Below, one piece after another: positions 8,989 through 17,456 of a stretch of DNA of 64,000 bases. The position numbers and the translations under genes are program-made. The notes beneath the pieces are model-generated. The model worked only from the letters and a program-made list of their open reading frames with translations. It made no database searches and was not told the DNA's origin. The stretch's first letter is position 1. Every line of letters starts with the position of its first letter. This stretch comes from DASZHJ01 sp035604335 (GTDB lineage: Bacteria > Pseudomonadota > Alphaproteobacteria > ATCC43930 > CGMCC-115725): NCBI GenBank assembly GCA_035604335.1, contig DATNIT010000313.1:36120-100119 (forward strand), written 5' to 3'.

Positions 8989-9959
8989 GCGACGCAGGAG
9001 CCGAGCTGCTCTCGATCCTCGCGGCGACGCTTCGCCTCGCGACGCCCCTGGTATTGGCGGCGCTGGGCGGGCTGTTTTGCGAGCGTTCCGGCATCATCGA
9101 CATCGGGCTCGAGGGCAAGATGCTGGGCAGCGCCTTCGCCGCCGCCGCGATGGCCGCACTAACCGGCTCGGCCTGGGTCGGGCTCGGCGCCGGCGTCGCC
9201 GTCGCGGTGATGCTGGCGCTGGTCCATGCCTTTGCGGCGGTAACCCACCGGGGCGATCAGGTGGTCACCGGCATGGCGCTCAACATATTGGTGGCTGGCC
9301 TCGCCCCGGTGCTGGCGACCTCGTGGTTCCACCTCGACGGCACGACGCCGGCGCTGGCGCAGACTGCGCGGTTCGGAGCGCTGCCGCTGCCCTGGGCGTC
9401 CGCCATCGTGGAGGCTCCGCTGCTGGGGCCCGTCTACGCGCGGGTCATGAGCGGCCACAATGGTATCGTCTATCTTGCGGCGCTTGCGATCCCCGCGACC
9501 GCGTTGGCGCTCCAGCGAACCCGCTTCGGCCTCCGGCTCAGGGCCGTCGGCGAGAGTCCCGACGCCGTCGAGACCGCGGGCATCTCGGTCGCGTGGCTAC
9601 GCTATCGCGCCCTCGTGATCACGGGCGTGCTATGCGGATTTGCCGGCGCCTATCTCTCGATCGCGGCGGGCGCCGGATTCACCCGCGCCATGACCGCCGG
9701 GCGCGGCTATCTCGCGCTCGCGGCGCTCATCTTCGGACGCTGGCGGCCGGTGCCGACCGCGCTCGCCTGCCTGCTGTTTGCCTTTGCCGACGCGGCGCAG
9801 ACCCGGCTCCAGGGCGCGGCGCTGCCGGTCCTGGGCGTCGTCCCGGTGGAACTCGTGAGCGCGATCCCCTACGCGCTGACCGTGCTGCTGCTCGCAGGTT
9901 TCGTCGGCGTTTCGCGCGCACCGCGGGCGCTCGGCATTCCCTATCGAAGCGATCGCTGA
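8985..9959 (+). CDS. ABC transporter permease 2 (nucleoside importer)
   Basis: The second permease subunit (324 aa), also BPD_transp_2. The conserved N-terminal block LAALGGLFCERSGIIDIGLE (about 23-42), then GDQVVTGMALNI, and the coupling segment FGLRLRAVGESPDAVETAGI (about 179-198) mark the shorter partner of this importer class. It starts at GTG 8985, overlapping the previous stop by 4 bases. Its TGA shares one base with the ATG of the phosphorylase gene, which ties substrate uptake to nucleoside cleavage in one transcript. Confidence 0.94.
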   Translation: MSDAGAELLSILAATLRLATPLVLAALGGLFCERSGIIDIGLEGKMLGSAFAAAAMAALTGSAWVGLGAGVAVAVMLALVHAFAAVTHRGDQVVTGMALNILVAGLAPVLATSWFHLDGTTPALAQTARFGALPLPWASAIVEAPLLGPVYARVMSGHNGIVYLAALAIPATALALQRTRFGLRLRAVGESPDAVETAGISVAWLRYRALVITGVLCGFAGAYLSIAAGAGFTRAMTAGRGYLALAALIFGRWRPVPTALACLLFAFADAAQTRLQGAALPVLGVVPVELVSAIPYALTVLLLAGFVGVSRAPRALGIPYRSDR

Positions 9960-10789
9960 TGCCGCGCGATCTCGCGAGCCGCTCGGCAGCGATCCTCGAG
10001 CGTCGGCTGCAGGGCCTGAAGCCGCGCGTTGCGGTCATCCTGGGCTCGGGTCTGGGTGGAATCGCCGAGGGCATCGACTCGCAGATCGTGGTGCCCTATC
10101 GAGCGCTCCCGGGTTTCCCGCCGACCGGTGTCGAGGGCCATCGCGGCAGGCTCGTCGCGGGGACGCTTGGCGGTGTCGACGTGATCGCTCTCTCCGGCCG
10201 GGCGCACGCCTACGAGGCCCTCCCGTCGGACGCCTATCGCGTGCCGGTGCGCACGATGCGGCGCCTCGGCGTCGAGATCCTCGTGCTGACGAATGCCGCG
10301 GGCTCCCTTCGCCGGGCGGTCGGGCCGGGCCGTATCATGCTCGTCCGTGACCACATCAATTTGCTCGGGATGAACCCGCTCTGGGGCGCCAACGATGCGT
10401 CCTACGGTCCACGCTTTCCCGATATGAAGGACGCCTACGATCCGGAATTGCGGCGCCAGCTGCGCCGGGCCGCGCGGCGCGCGCGCATCGCGCTTGCGGA
10501 CGGCGTCTACCTCGCCTATCCCGGCCCCAGCTTCGAGACCGCGGCGGAAATCCGGGCGTTCAAGCGGCTGGGCGCCGGTGCCGTGGGCATGTCCACGGTG
10601 CCCGAGGCCATCGTCGCGCGGCATTGCGGGCTGCGCGTCGCAGGGCTCTCCGTGATCACCAACCTGGCCGAGGGCACGGGCGCGACGGCGCCCTCCCACG
10701 AGGAGACCCTCGCGGTGGCCGGCCGAGCCAGCCGCCAGATGGCTCGGCTCCTGACGGAGTTCCTGAGGACGCTGCCTGCGCCCAGATGA
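9959..10789 (+). CDS. purine nucleoside phosphorylase (trimeric type)
   Basis: Cleaves purine nucleosides with phosphate to free base and ribose-1-phosphate in the cytoplasm. The 276-aa length fits the trimeric family. Visible motifs are the phosphate loop ILGSGLGG (about 23-30), GRAHAYE (about 80-86, the GRxHxYEG block), VLTNAAGSL (about 104-112), YPGPSFETAAEIR (about 187-199, base and ribose contacts) and GMSTVPEAIVARHCG (about 209-223). NLAEG stands where many members have an N-x-AAG/TxG block, so the preferred base (guanine/hypoxanthine or adenine) is uncertain. ATG 9959 overlaps the permease stop by one base. The gene converges with terC at a 6-base gap. Confidence 0.93.
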   Translation: MPRDLASRSAAILERRLQGLKPRVAVILGSGLGGIAEGIDSQIVVPYRALPGFPPTGVEGHRGRLVAGTLGGVDVIALSGRAHAYEALPSDAYRVPVRTMRRLGVEILVLTNAAGSLRRAVGPGRIMLVRDHINLLGMNPLWGANDASYGPRFPDMKDAYDPELRRQLRRAARRARIALADGVYLAYPGPSFETAAEIRAFKRLGAGAVGMSTVPEAIVARHCGLRVAGLSVITNLAEGTGATAPSHEETLAVAGRASRQMARLLTEFLRTLPAPR

Positions 10790-10795
10790 GCCTTC

Positions 10796-11419
10796 TCAAC
10801 CCAGCCCCAGTCGCGAGTGGGTCGCGACCTCCATCGACCCGTCGTAGATCATGCGCAGCGCCACGAAGGTGACCATGACGAGCCCAACCCAGGATATCCA
10901 GGGGTGGCGGGCGAGCAGGCGCGCGAGGTAGTTGGAGGCCACGCCCATGAGGGCCACCGACACCAGCAAACCCGCCGCCAGCACCGGAAAGCTGCCGCGG
11001 GCCGCACCAGCCACGGCTAGCACGTTATCGAGCGACATGGAAACGTCCGCGAGGGCGATCTGCAAGCAGGCCTGAAGCAGGGTCTTGTGCACGGCACCGC
11101 CCGAGGCGCCAGCCGCACCATGGGATCGCCGCACGGCGTAGATTTCGCGAAACAGCTTCCAGGCCACCCAAAGCAGCAGGATGCCACCGGCGAGCGTGAG
11201 ACCGATGATCTCCAGGAGGTGCAGCGCCGCGCCGGCAAAGCCGATGCGAAGCGCGGTCGCGATGCCGATGCCCCAGATGATCGCCCGGCGCCGCTGCCGC
11301 GCCTCGAGACCCGACGCGGCCATCCCCACCACGAGCGCGTTGTCTCCCGCGAGCACCAAGTCGATCATCATGACCGACGCCAACGCCCAAAGATCGTCCA
11401 GACCGAACCCGATCGACAT
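10796..11419 (-). CDS. TerC/YjbE-family integral membrane protein
   Basis: A 207-aa membrane protein with six or seven hydrophobic spans. The two family half-motifs are visible: MMIDLVLAGDNALVVGMA (about 17-34) and ALADVSMSLDNVLAVAGA (about 119-136), each with the conserved D(N) pair thought to line an ion path. Relatives are linked to metal-ion (manganese, tellurite) handling or export. AAAGGGACGCGACG lies just before ATG 11419. I searched the 155 bases between it and the MFS gene for the manganese riboswitch often found before terC genes and did not recognise one. The ion is inferred from the family only. Confidence 0.88.
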   Translation of the reverse strand: MSIGFGLDDLWALASVMMIDLVLAGDNALVVGMAASGLEARQRRRAIIWGIGIATALRIGFAGAALHLLEIIGLTLAGGILLLWVAWKLFREIYAVRRSHGAAGASGGAVHKTLLQACLQIALADVSMSLDNVLAVAGAARGSFPVLAAGLLVSVALMGVASNYLARLLARHPWISWVGLVMVTFVALRMIYDGSMEVATHSRLGLG

Positions 11420-11574
11420 GCGTCGCGTCCCTTTGCGGGCCGAAGCGGCACGCGCCGCTGCACCCTGAATCGCGCACGCGGCGGATGCAAGCGATGCCTC
11501 GCGCGGCTCGCGAGACGATTGCGCGCCTTCGCCCAAGACCGCACACTGCCACGCGCCTCTGCTCTGACTCGGTC

Positions 11575-12699
11575 ATGCTCGCCTCCTCGACGACTCGTTT
11601 CGCCTTGTTCACCTCGGCGAGCGCCGCCACCATCAGCGTGCTGATGGCGTTCTGGCCCCTTTGGCTGACCTCGCGCGGGCTCGACGCGACCGAGATCGGC
11701 GTTCTCGGCGCGGTCGGCCTCTGGGTCCGAGTCGGGGCGACGCCGCTGCTGGGGATGCTGGCCGATCGAAGCGGCAAGCCCCGGCTCGTGATGCTCTTGC
11801 TCGCGGGCGTAAGCCTAGCGGTCTCCGGCCTCTTTATTCCGGCCTACGGTTTCTTGCCGATCTTGGCGATCTCCACCGCCTTCGGCACCTTCTTCTGGAC
11901 GCTCGGTCCGCTCGCCGAAAGCGCGGTCTTGCAAGCCGCGGTCGACTACGGCCGGGTCAAGCTCTGGGGCTCCCTGACATTCCTGGTGATGACGGTGGTC
12001 ATCGGGCGCGTGCTGGTGGCCGCACCGCGCGACACGCTGCTGGCCCTTCTGCTCGTGGGCGGCGGGCTCGTCCTGGCCACCATCTGGCTGCTCCCGACGC
12101 CCACCGGCACGGCGCCGCGGCCGGATCCCGGCGGCTGGCGCCTGCTGATCCATCCCCGGCAAATGCTGTTCTTCGCCGCCGCCGCTCTCATTCAGGCGAG
12201 CCACGTCGTCTATTACAGCTTCAGCGCGCTCTATTGGCGCGGACTGGGCTACGACACCGACACGATCGGCTGGCTCTGGGCCGAGGGCGTCGTCGCGGAG
12301 ATGATCCTGTTCTACTGGAGCGGCCGCCTGCTGCGCCGGGTCCGTCCGACGCACTTGATGGTTTTGGGCGGCATCGCCGGGGTGATCCGCTGGACCACGC
12401 TCGCGACGGCGACGTCGCTGCCGGCGCTGGCGGCGGTCAACTTCTTGCACTGCTTCACCTTCGCCTCCGCCCATGTGGGCGCGATGTTCTACCTGTTGCG
12501 CAATACGGCGAGCTCGCATGTGGCCACGGCGCAATCGCTCTACACCACGGCACAGTGCGTCGGCTTCGGCCTGGTCTGGCTGTTTTCGGGCGCGCTCTAC
12601 GAGGCGGTGGGCGCCAGCGCCTTCTTGGTGATGGCAGGGATGGCGGCGGCGGGAGCCATCGCGGCGCTCTCGCTCTCTCGGTTAGCGACGAATTCTTAA
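11575..12699 (+). CDS. MFS transporter (PPP/HcaT-like group)
   Basis: A 374-aa, twelve-span major-facilitator carrier of the MFS_1-like group that includes the phenylpropionate carrier HcaT. Marks are the opening TRFALFTSASAATISVLMAF, the loop 2-3 motif GMLADRSGKPRLV (about 61-73), the segment RVKLWGSLTFLV (about 125-136, typical of this subgroup) and LYTTAQCVGFGL late in the protein. ATG 11575 was taken because it opens the first span; an upstream ATG at 11485 adds only a basic, non-conserved extension. It is divergent to terC and sits 45 bases before the GTPase gene. The substrate is unknown. Confidence 0.87.
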   Translation: MLASSTTRFALFTSASAATISVLMAFWPLWLTSRGLDATEIGVLGAVGLWVRVGATPLLGMLADRSGKPRLVMLLLAGVSLAVSGLFIPAYGFLPILAISTAFGTFFWTLGPLAESAVLQAAVDYGRVKLWGSLTFLVMTVVIGRVLVAAPRDTLLALLLVGGGLVLATIWLLPTPTGTAPRPDPGGWRLLIHPRQMLFFAAAALIQASHVVYYSFSALYWRGLGYDTDTIGWLWAEGVVAEMILFYWSGRLLRRVRPTHLMVLGGIAGVIRWTTLATATSLPALAAVNFLHCFTFASAHVGAMFYLLRNTASSHVATAQSLYTTAQCVGFGLVWLFSGALYEAVGASAFLVMAGMAAAGAIAALSLSRLATNS

Positions 12700-12744
12700 G
12701 CCTTTATCGCGAGACTTTGGCTCAAATTTCAGGGGGCCCAGCCC

Positions 12745-13695
12745 ATGGCTGTCACAAAAGCTCGCAAGACGCGTCCGTCGCCGAATGCGCCCATCATCCT
12801 CCGCCGCGCCCGCGGCCGGCTGCGCGTGCGCCGGCCGCAGCGAGAGACCACCTTCGATCTCCTGAGCACCGTGGCGCGCGATGGGGTCGATCCCGGTATG
12901 CCCGAGCCCAGCTGGCCTAGCGGCGACGCGGCGTTCCTCACCGCGGTGCTGCGCGCCCAACGCGTCCCCGAGCCGCTAGTTCAGCGGATCTCGGCGGCGA
13001 TCCCGCTTTCCGCACCCAGCAACAGCACGCTTGCGGACCGGCTCTCGGAGGCTTTGGCGATCGGCCTCGATTTCGGACCGCTAGAGGATGTGCTGAATGC
13101 ACCGCGCGTGCTGGTCGCGGGACCCGCGGGTGCGGGCAAGACCACCCTTGCGGCCAAGCTCGCGGCGCGGGCCGACCGCGCGGGCGTGCGCTTCGTCAAT
13201 GCGCTGGCCGGCCGTGTGGGAGATTCAAGTCAGCTCGCCGAATATGCCGCGACTCTGGGCATGCCGGTGATGGAAGCCGCCGCTCCCGAAATGCTCGCTG
13301 CCGCCGTCCACGGGAACGAGGGGACGGTGGTGGTGGATACCGGCGGCGTCGACGCGTCGGATGGGCAAGCCTGGGAGTCGCTGCGGCCTTGGATCGCCGC
13401 GGCCGACGCGGTGCCGCTTCTCGTGCTGCCGGCGAATGCGTCGGTCGAGGATGCCCTTACCGCCGCTCGAGCCTTTCGCGCACTCGGCGGCCGGCACTTG
13501 GCCGTCACTCGCTTCGACATGGTGCGCCGCGTCGGCGGCGTGCTCGGCGCGGCCATGGAGGGTGTGACGCTCGTCGCGGTCAGCGTGACGCCGCACTTCG
13601 CTTACGGGCTGCGTCCGCTCACGGCCGACGTGCTGGCTCGCCGCTTGCTATCGGGCGCGCTCGACGAAACCCGCTGGCAGGCGCCGGCGGCCTAG
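12745..13695 (+). CDS. orphan SRP/FlhF-like GTPase
   Basis: A 316-aa cytoplasmic protein with an SRP-type NTPase domain in its second half. P-loop AGPAGAGKTT (about 128-137) is followed by VVVDTGGVD (about 194-202, equivalent to the DTAG of SRP GTPases), a TRFD segment (about 254-257, equivalent to the guanine-specifying TKxD), and a final GGVLGAAMEGVTLVAVSV block like the closing motif of FlhF. The N-terminal 120 residues are basic (RRARGRLRVRRPQ) then helical. No flagellar genes are in the window, so a role in flagellar placement is not supported. Its own ribosome site (CAGGGGGCCC) precedes ATG 12745. Family call is by motif only. Confidence 0.7.
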   Translation: MAVTKARKTRPSPNAPIILRRARGRLRVRRPQRETTFDLLSTVARDGVDPGMPEPSWPSGDAAFLTAVLRAQRVPEPLVQRISAAIPLSAPSNSTLADRLSEALAIGLDFGPLEDVLNAPRVLVAGPAGAGKTTLAAKLAARADRAGVRFVNALAGRVGDSSQLAEYAATLGMPVMEAAAPEMLAAAVHGNEGTVVVDTGGVDASDGQAWESLRPWIAAADAVPLLVLPANASVEDALTAARAFRALGGRHLAVTRFDMVRRVGGVLGAAMEGVTLVAVSVTPHFAYGLRPLTADVLARRLLSGALDETRWQAPAA

Positions 13696-13700
13696 CCGCG

Positions 13701-13715
13701 CCCCCCGGCGGGGGG
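13701..13715. terminator. short GC hairpin between convergent genes
   Basis: Six C, a GGC loop, and six G form a perfect 6-bp stem in the 25-base gap between the GTPase stop and the opposing small-protein stop. There is no strong T run on either side (ATTCATT on the plus side), so it may only partly end transcription in either direction. Confidence 0.35.
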
Positions 13716-13720
13716 ATTCA

Positions 13721-14179
13721 TTACTTGCAGGCGAGATAGGTGGCGCGGTTCGCCGCGGCTTGGGAGGCCGCATAGGCGCGGAACTCCTTCGAGGTGCCGA
13801 TGCTGTTCGCCGTGACGATGAGGGTGTTATTCGGCTGGCATATCTCGGCCGAGGTCCGCTGGCCCGAGGCGATCGACTCCTGGTTGGCGAGCCGGGTCAT
13901 GTAATTCTCGAACGTGATATCCGCGCGGCGCTCGCCCGCACGCTTGAAATGATCGATCATCTGGCGCTGATAGGCCATGATCGCATCGCGGTTTCGCTGG
14001 GTGAAAAGGCCGTAGGTGGTGTCCCGGCAGATGTCGCTCAGCACCATCAGCTGGGCTTGAAAGCGGACCGCCTGCTCCGCCTCGAGATCGGCGTTGGAAA
14101 AACAATCCCCCTTCGCTGCGGCATTGGCAGCCATGGCCGCCAGGCTCAGAGCCGCCCCCAGCAACGCTACGCGCCGCAT
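13721..14179 (-). CDS. small exported protein of unknown function
   Basis: I do not recognise a family. The 152-aa product starts with a clear signal peptide (MRRVALLGAALSLAAMAANA) and the mature part is mainly helical and polar. It has four cysteines: one soon after the cleavage site (GDCFSN), DICRD near residue 60, EICQPN near 119, and a penultimate Cys (YLACK end), which could form two disulfides in the periplasm. Start 14179 was chosen because it opens the signal peptide; an in-frame ATG at 14257 adds an acidic, unlikely extension. It is convergent with the GTPase gene and divergent to the aspartic protease gene. Confidence 0.7.
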   Translation of the reverse strand: MRRVALLGAALSLAAMAANAAAKGDCFSNADLEAEQAVRFQAQLMVLSDICRDTTYGLFTQRNRDAIMAYQRQMIDHFKRAGERRADITFENYMTRLANQESIASGQRTSAEICQPNNTLIVTANSIGTSKEFRAYAASQAAANRATYLACK

Positions 14180-14427
14180 GCGCCCCACTCCCTCGCTTTC
14201 AAAGCCCCGTCCCAACGGGTCAACATGTTCCCTAATGGAAGATGCGGCCGCGAACAACCCAAAACTTCATGACATTTTTGCCCGCCCCACGGTTGAGCCC
14301 GCCTCGAACCAGGAGCCGTGCCGGGCGCGCTCCGCTTTACGGTTCGGAAAGGATCGTCACCCACCATGGGCAAGCGGGCGGCGGCGGGCGGCCCGCGACC
14401 TTCGACTGCCGGGAAGGACGGCCTGCG

Positions 14428-14958
14428 ATGCTGGCTTGGACGCTGCGCACGGTGGCGGTGGTCCTGATCTTGAGCGCCGGCTTGGCGTTCGTGGTCGCGC
14501 CCGGCGGAATCTTCGATCGCTACCTGCAGCGAGAGCGCTCGGGGGCCGCAAGCGCGGCCCAGCCAGCCGCGCACCAGCCCGCGCCCATCCCCAACGAGAC
14601 CGTCTATCGCCGCGCTCGCGACGGTCACTTCTACGTCGATGCGGACGTGAATGGCACGCGCATCCGCTTCCTGGTCGACACCGGCGCCACCTACGTCTCG
14701 CTGTCGCCGGAGGACGCCCGCTCGGCCGGTGTCCGGGTCTTCGAGTCGGACTACACGGCCCGGACCATCACCGCCAACGGCGTCACCCGCGTCGCACCCG
14801 TGACGCTGCGCCAAGTCGAAGTCGACCAGCTGCGGCTATTCGACGTACGCGCGGTCGTCTTGGAGAAACCCATGCCGGTCTCGCTTCTGGGCATGAGCTT
14901 CCTCTCCCGTCTGCAAGGCTACGAGACGCGCAACGACGAGCTCGTGCTGCGCTGGTAG
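14428..14958 (+). CDS. membrane-anchored retropepsin-like aspartic protease
   Basis: A 176-aa clan AA aspartic protease of the single-domain bacterial type (TIGR02281-like). One N-terminal span (residues 5-27) is followed by a Pro/Ala-rich linker and the protease core: FYVDADVNGTRIRF, catalytic LVDTGATYVSLS (about 90-101, Asp in DTGA), and the late hydrophobic SLLGMSFLSRL, matching the family's conserved LLGMxFL. Only one DTG motif is present, so it must act as a homodimer. GGGAAGGACG precedes ATG 14428. It ends 10 bases before the opposing DedA stop. Its substrate is unknown; location is inner membrane with the domain facing the periplasm (inference). Confidence 0.88.
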   Translation: MLAWTLRTVAVVLILSAGLAFVVAPGGIFDRYLQRERSGAASAAQPAAHQPAPIPNETVYRRARDGHFYVDADVNGTRIRFLVDTGATYVSLSPEDARSAGVRVFESDYTARTITANGVTRVAPVTLRQVEVDQLRLFDVRAVVLEKPMPVSLLGMSFLSRLQGYETRNDELVLRW

Positions 14959-14968
14959 CCGAATCGCC

Positions 14969-15574
14969 TCAGAAATCGACCCTGCGGCCCTGGGGCGGCG
15001 CGGACCGGCGACGCCGGCGATGCCAGAGAAACACGAGTGAAGCCGATGCCACCACCAGCACGAAGACGCTGAGCGCGATCAGGCGGAATTCCGCCGCCAA
15101 GTCCCCGAGCATCGCCTCGGAGGCCTGCCCGAAGAGATAGCCGGCGCCGACAAAGACGACCGCCCACAGCCCGGCCGCGATGAAGTTCAGGGACAGGAAC
15201 CGCCGCCAATCGATGCCGCTGATCCCCAGCGCGAAGGACGATACGTTGCGGATGCCGTAGATGAAGCGGAACGACAGGATAAAGCCGATGTCGAACCGGC
15301 GCAGCCAGACGAGGGCCTTGTCGACGCGCGCCCGCCAGACGGGTCGGCGCTCGAGCAGCATGAGGCCAAAATGCCGGCCGACCCAGAAGTAGAACTGATC
15401 TCCTGCAAAGCTACCAAGCCAGGCGGATACCAGCAGGAGCGGCGTGTTCAGGAGTCCCTGCGCGGCGGCGAAGCCGCAGAACAGCACGAAGGTCTCGCCT
15501 TCAAAAAACGTCCAAACGAACGTGAAAACGTAGACCCAAAGACCGTGCTGCCGGATCAGCTCCTGGACATCCAT
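14969..15574 (-). CDS. DedA-family membrane protein
   Basis: A 201-aa DedA/SNARE-associated (VTT) membrane protein. The N-terminal half has FFEGETFVLFCGFAAAQG (about 24-41), including the conserved Glu of the re-entrant loop. The family block GSFAGDQFYFWVGRHFG (about 54-70) and the F-x-RF-x-YGIRN segment (about 101-109) are also present. Members move lipids between membrane leaflets (undecaprenyl phosphate or phosphatidylethanolamine) or protect membrane potential. The C terminus is basic (HRRRRRSAPPQGRR), a cytoplasmic tail. Divergent to the DUF4337 gene across 177 bases. Confidence 0.9.
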   Translation of the reverse strand: MDVQELIRQHGLWVYVFTFVWTFFEGETFVLFCGFAAAQGLLNTPLLLVSAWLGSFAGDQFYFWVGRHFGLMLLERRPVWRARVDKALVWLRRFDIGFILSFRFIYGIRNVSSFALGISGIDWRRFLSLNFIAAGLWAVVFVGAGYLFGQASEAMLGDLAAEFRLIALSVFVLVVASASLVFLWHRRRRRSAPPQGRRVDF

Positions 15575-15694
15575 TAACCGCGCTTCCCGTCCCCGCCCGC
15601 CGAGCCCTCGTCCGCGCGGGGTCGCCGATCCTATGCTTTGGGCCTAGGCGCGGTCGAGGGGAGAGTTGCGCAAGCGCGTCCCCTGACCAAGAAT

Positions 15695-15728
15695 GGGCGC
15701 GCGTCGGCGAGGCCGATGGCGCGCGCCC
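15695..15728. promoter_or_regulatory. compound hairpin in the leader of the DUF4337 gene
   Basis: A perfect 9-bp outer inverted repeat (GGGCGCGCG at 15695-15703 with CGCGCGCCC at 15720-15728) encloses a second 5-bp stem (TCGGC 15704-15708 with GCCGA 15712-15716, GAG loop) with a 3-base bulge. It lies 23 bases before the GTG start and its GGGAGA ribosome site. It could fold in RNA to control expression, or be a protein-binding palindrome. Confidence 0.45.
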
Positions 15729-15751
15729 AGGTCACGAGCGGGAGATTTTCA

Positions 15752-16369
15752 GTGGAAGCAGATGAGGCGCACGAGATCGGCGACACCATCGCCGAAGGGG
15801 GCCACGATGCTCCTGCCGATGCGTCCTTCCGACGCACCGCGGCGGTGATCCTGGGCGTCATGGCGATGTTGCTCGCGATCGCGTCTTTGCTCGGCGAAGC
15901 CGCCATGAAGGAGACCATCAACTTCAACATCAAGGCGTCCGACACCTACGCCTTCTATCAGGCCAAGAACGAGCGCCAGACGGCCACGGCGCTCGCGGCA
16001 GATCAGCTCGAGGCGCTATCGGCCAGCCATTCGGAGTGGTCGGGAGCGGCGCGGGCAAGCGCGGACAAGCTGATCTCGGACTACCGAGCAACCGTGGCGC
16101 GCTACGAGAGCGATCCCAAGACGGGCGACGGCAAGAAAGAGCTGCTTGCGAAGGCGCGGGGCTACGAGGAGAAGCGCGACCACGCCCAGCGCCAGGACAG
16201 CAACTACGATTACGCCCGGGCGCTCTTCCAGATCGCGATCGTGCTGGGGTCGGTCAGCATCGTCGCGCTGTCGCGGCCGCTGCTCTGGCTCGGTTGCACG
16301 CTTGCGGGCCTTGCGTTGATCTTGGCCCTCAACGGCTATTTGCTGTTCATCCCTCTGCCCCTGGAGTAA
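15752..16369 (+). CDS. DUF4337 membrane protein
   Basis: A 205-aa protein matching the DUF4337 pattern: a short acidic N terminus, one membrane span (RTAAVILGVMAMLLAIASLL), a soluble alpha-helical segment with the family's KASDTYAFYQAKN block and a Lys/Glu-rich stretch, then two C-terminal spans. Function of the family is unknown. GTG 15752 was chosen because GGGAGA lies seven bases upstream and the product then begins VEADEAHEIGD, a usual family start; a far upstream ATG at 15638 would translate through the hairpin. The final spans end almost at the C terminus (LLFIPLPLE). Confidence 0.8.
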   Translation: MEADEAHEIGDTIAEGGHDAPADASFRRTAAVILGVMAMLLAIASLLGEAAMKETINFNIKASDTYAFYQAKNERQTATALAADQLEALSASHSEWSGAARASADKLISDYRATVARYESDPKTGDGKKELLAKARGYEEKRDHAQRQDSNYDYARALFQIAIVLGSVSIVALSRPLLWLGCTLAGLALILALNGYLLFIPLPLE

Positions 16370-16495
16370 GTGCGCATGGAGATCCGTCGCGCCGCCGGGA
16401 TCGGCGGTCCGCCGCGAGAACGCCAAGAAACTGCCGCGCTTCCGGGAGATCGCCGATCAATGACGCTCGTCACGCTCTAGCGAAAGGATTTCACG

Positions 16496-17308
16496 ATGGC
16501 CACACCCGCTCCGCTCCTGCTCACAGGCGCCGCCGGCGCCCTCGGTCAATACCTGCGCCCGCATCTCGCCAAGCGCGCGGGCGGCTTGCGCAGCTCCGAC
16601 ATCCGCGACCCCGGCAAGCCCGTGCCCAACGAGGAGATCATGGTGGGCGATCTCGGCGACGCCCGCTTCGTCGATCGCATGGTGGCCGGCACCTCCGCGG
16701 TCGTGCACTTGGGCGCGGTCTCGACGGAGGACGCGGTCGACAAGATCTTCCACGCGAACTTCCACGGCACCTACCACGTGTTCGAGTCCATGCTGCGTCA
16801 CGGCGTGAAGCGCGTCGTGTTCGCGAGTTCGAACCATGCCATCGGTTATCACCCCGTGACCGAGCGGCTCGACGCCACGGCCGTGCAAAAGCCCGACACC
16901 ATGTACGGCGTCAGCAAGGCCTTCGGCGAGGACCTCGGCAGCTTCTTCTCGAACAAGTTCGGGTTCGAGGTGGCCTGCCTGCGCATCGGCTCGGCCTTCC
17001 CGGAGCCGACGAACCCGCGGATGCTGTCGACCTGGCTCAGCTATGCCGATCTGCTGCGGCTCATCGAGGCATGCCTCGACGCACCCAAGCTCAAGTTCGC
17101 GATCGTCTATGGCGCCTCCAACAACAAGCGCACCTATTGGGACAACTCGAAGTCCGGCATCGACTATCGCCCGCAGGACAGCGCCGATGGCTACGCGGCG
17201 AAGCTGATGCCCGGCGGCGTCGACCCCCGCGACCCCAAGGATCCCGCGACGCACTTCCAGGGCGGCTTCTACGCCAACCTCAAGCTCGGCGAGAAGCCGA
17301 AGATGTGA
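16496..17308 (+). CDS. udh: uronate dehydrogenase (NAD-dependent)
   Basis: Oxidises galacturonate or glucuronate at C1 to the aldarolactone with NAD, the first step of oxidative uronic acid breakdown. The 270-aa sequence follows the Agrobacterium enzyme closely: Rossmann GAAGALGQYL (about 12-21), VHLGAVS, then SSNHAIGYHP (about 113-122), catalytic Tyr/Lys in MYGVSKAFGEDL (about 138-149), and EPTNPRMLSTWLS (about 172-184). The C-terminal FQGG segment is also family-specific. AAAGGATTTCACG precedes ATG 16496. No aldarate breakdown genes are beside it, so downstream steps must be elsewhere. A simple sugar epimerase is the alternative, but the SSNH block favours Udh. Confidence 0.88.
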   Translation: MATPAPLLLTGAAGALGQYLRPHLAKRAGGLRSSDIRDPGKPVPNEEIMVGDLGDARFVDRMVAGTSAVVHLGAVSTEDAVDKIFHANFHGTYHVFESMLRHGVKRVVFASSNHAIGYHPVTERLDATAVQKPDTMYGVSKAFGEDLGSFFSNKFGFEVACLRIGSAFPEPTNPRMLSTWLSYADLLRLIEACLDAPKLKFAIVYGASNNKRTYWDNSKSGIDYRPQDSADGYAAKLMPGGVDPRDPKDPATHFQGGFYANLKLGEKPKM

Positions 17309-17456
17309 GCCCGGCGAAGCGCGATCAAGGCCGCGCAATCGCAGTCGCCGAGGCATGCGCGACTAGATAATCGTAGGGCGCCGCACTAAGGTGTTGTGTG
17401 GCTCGCGCCGGTGCTTTCGGTTCGAGCGCGTAGGGCGGCGCTGTCGGGGGGCATCC

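Noticed and set aside
11420..11574. Manganese (yybP-ykoY) riboswitch before terC
   Set aside because: The conserved loop sequences were not found on the minus strand; only GC-rich local pairing is present.
16376..16480. A 34-codon frame between the DUF4337 and udh genes
   Set aside because: No ribosome site, no hydrophobic or conserved pattern, and ends just before the udh leader. Another frame there reads ENAKKLPRFREIADQ, which looks protein-like but has no start; too little to call a remnant.
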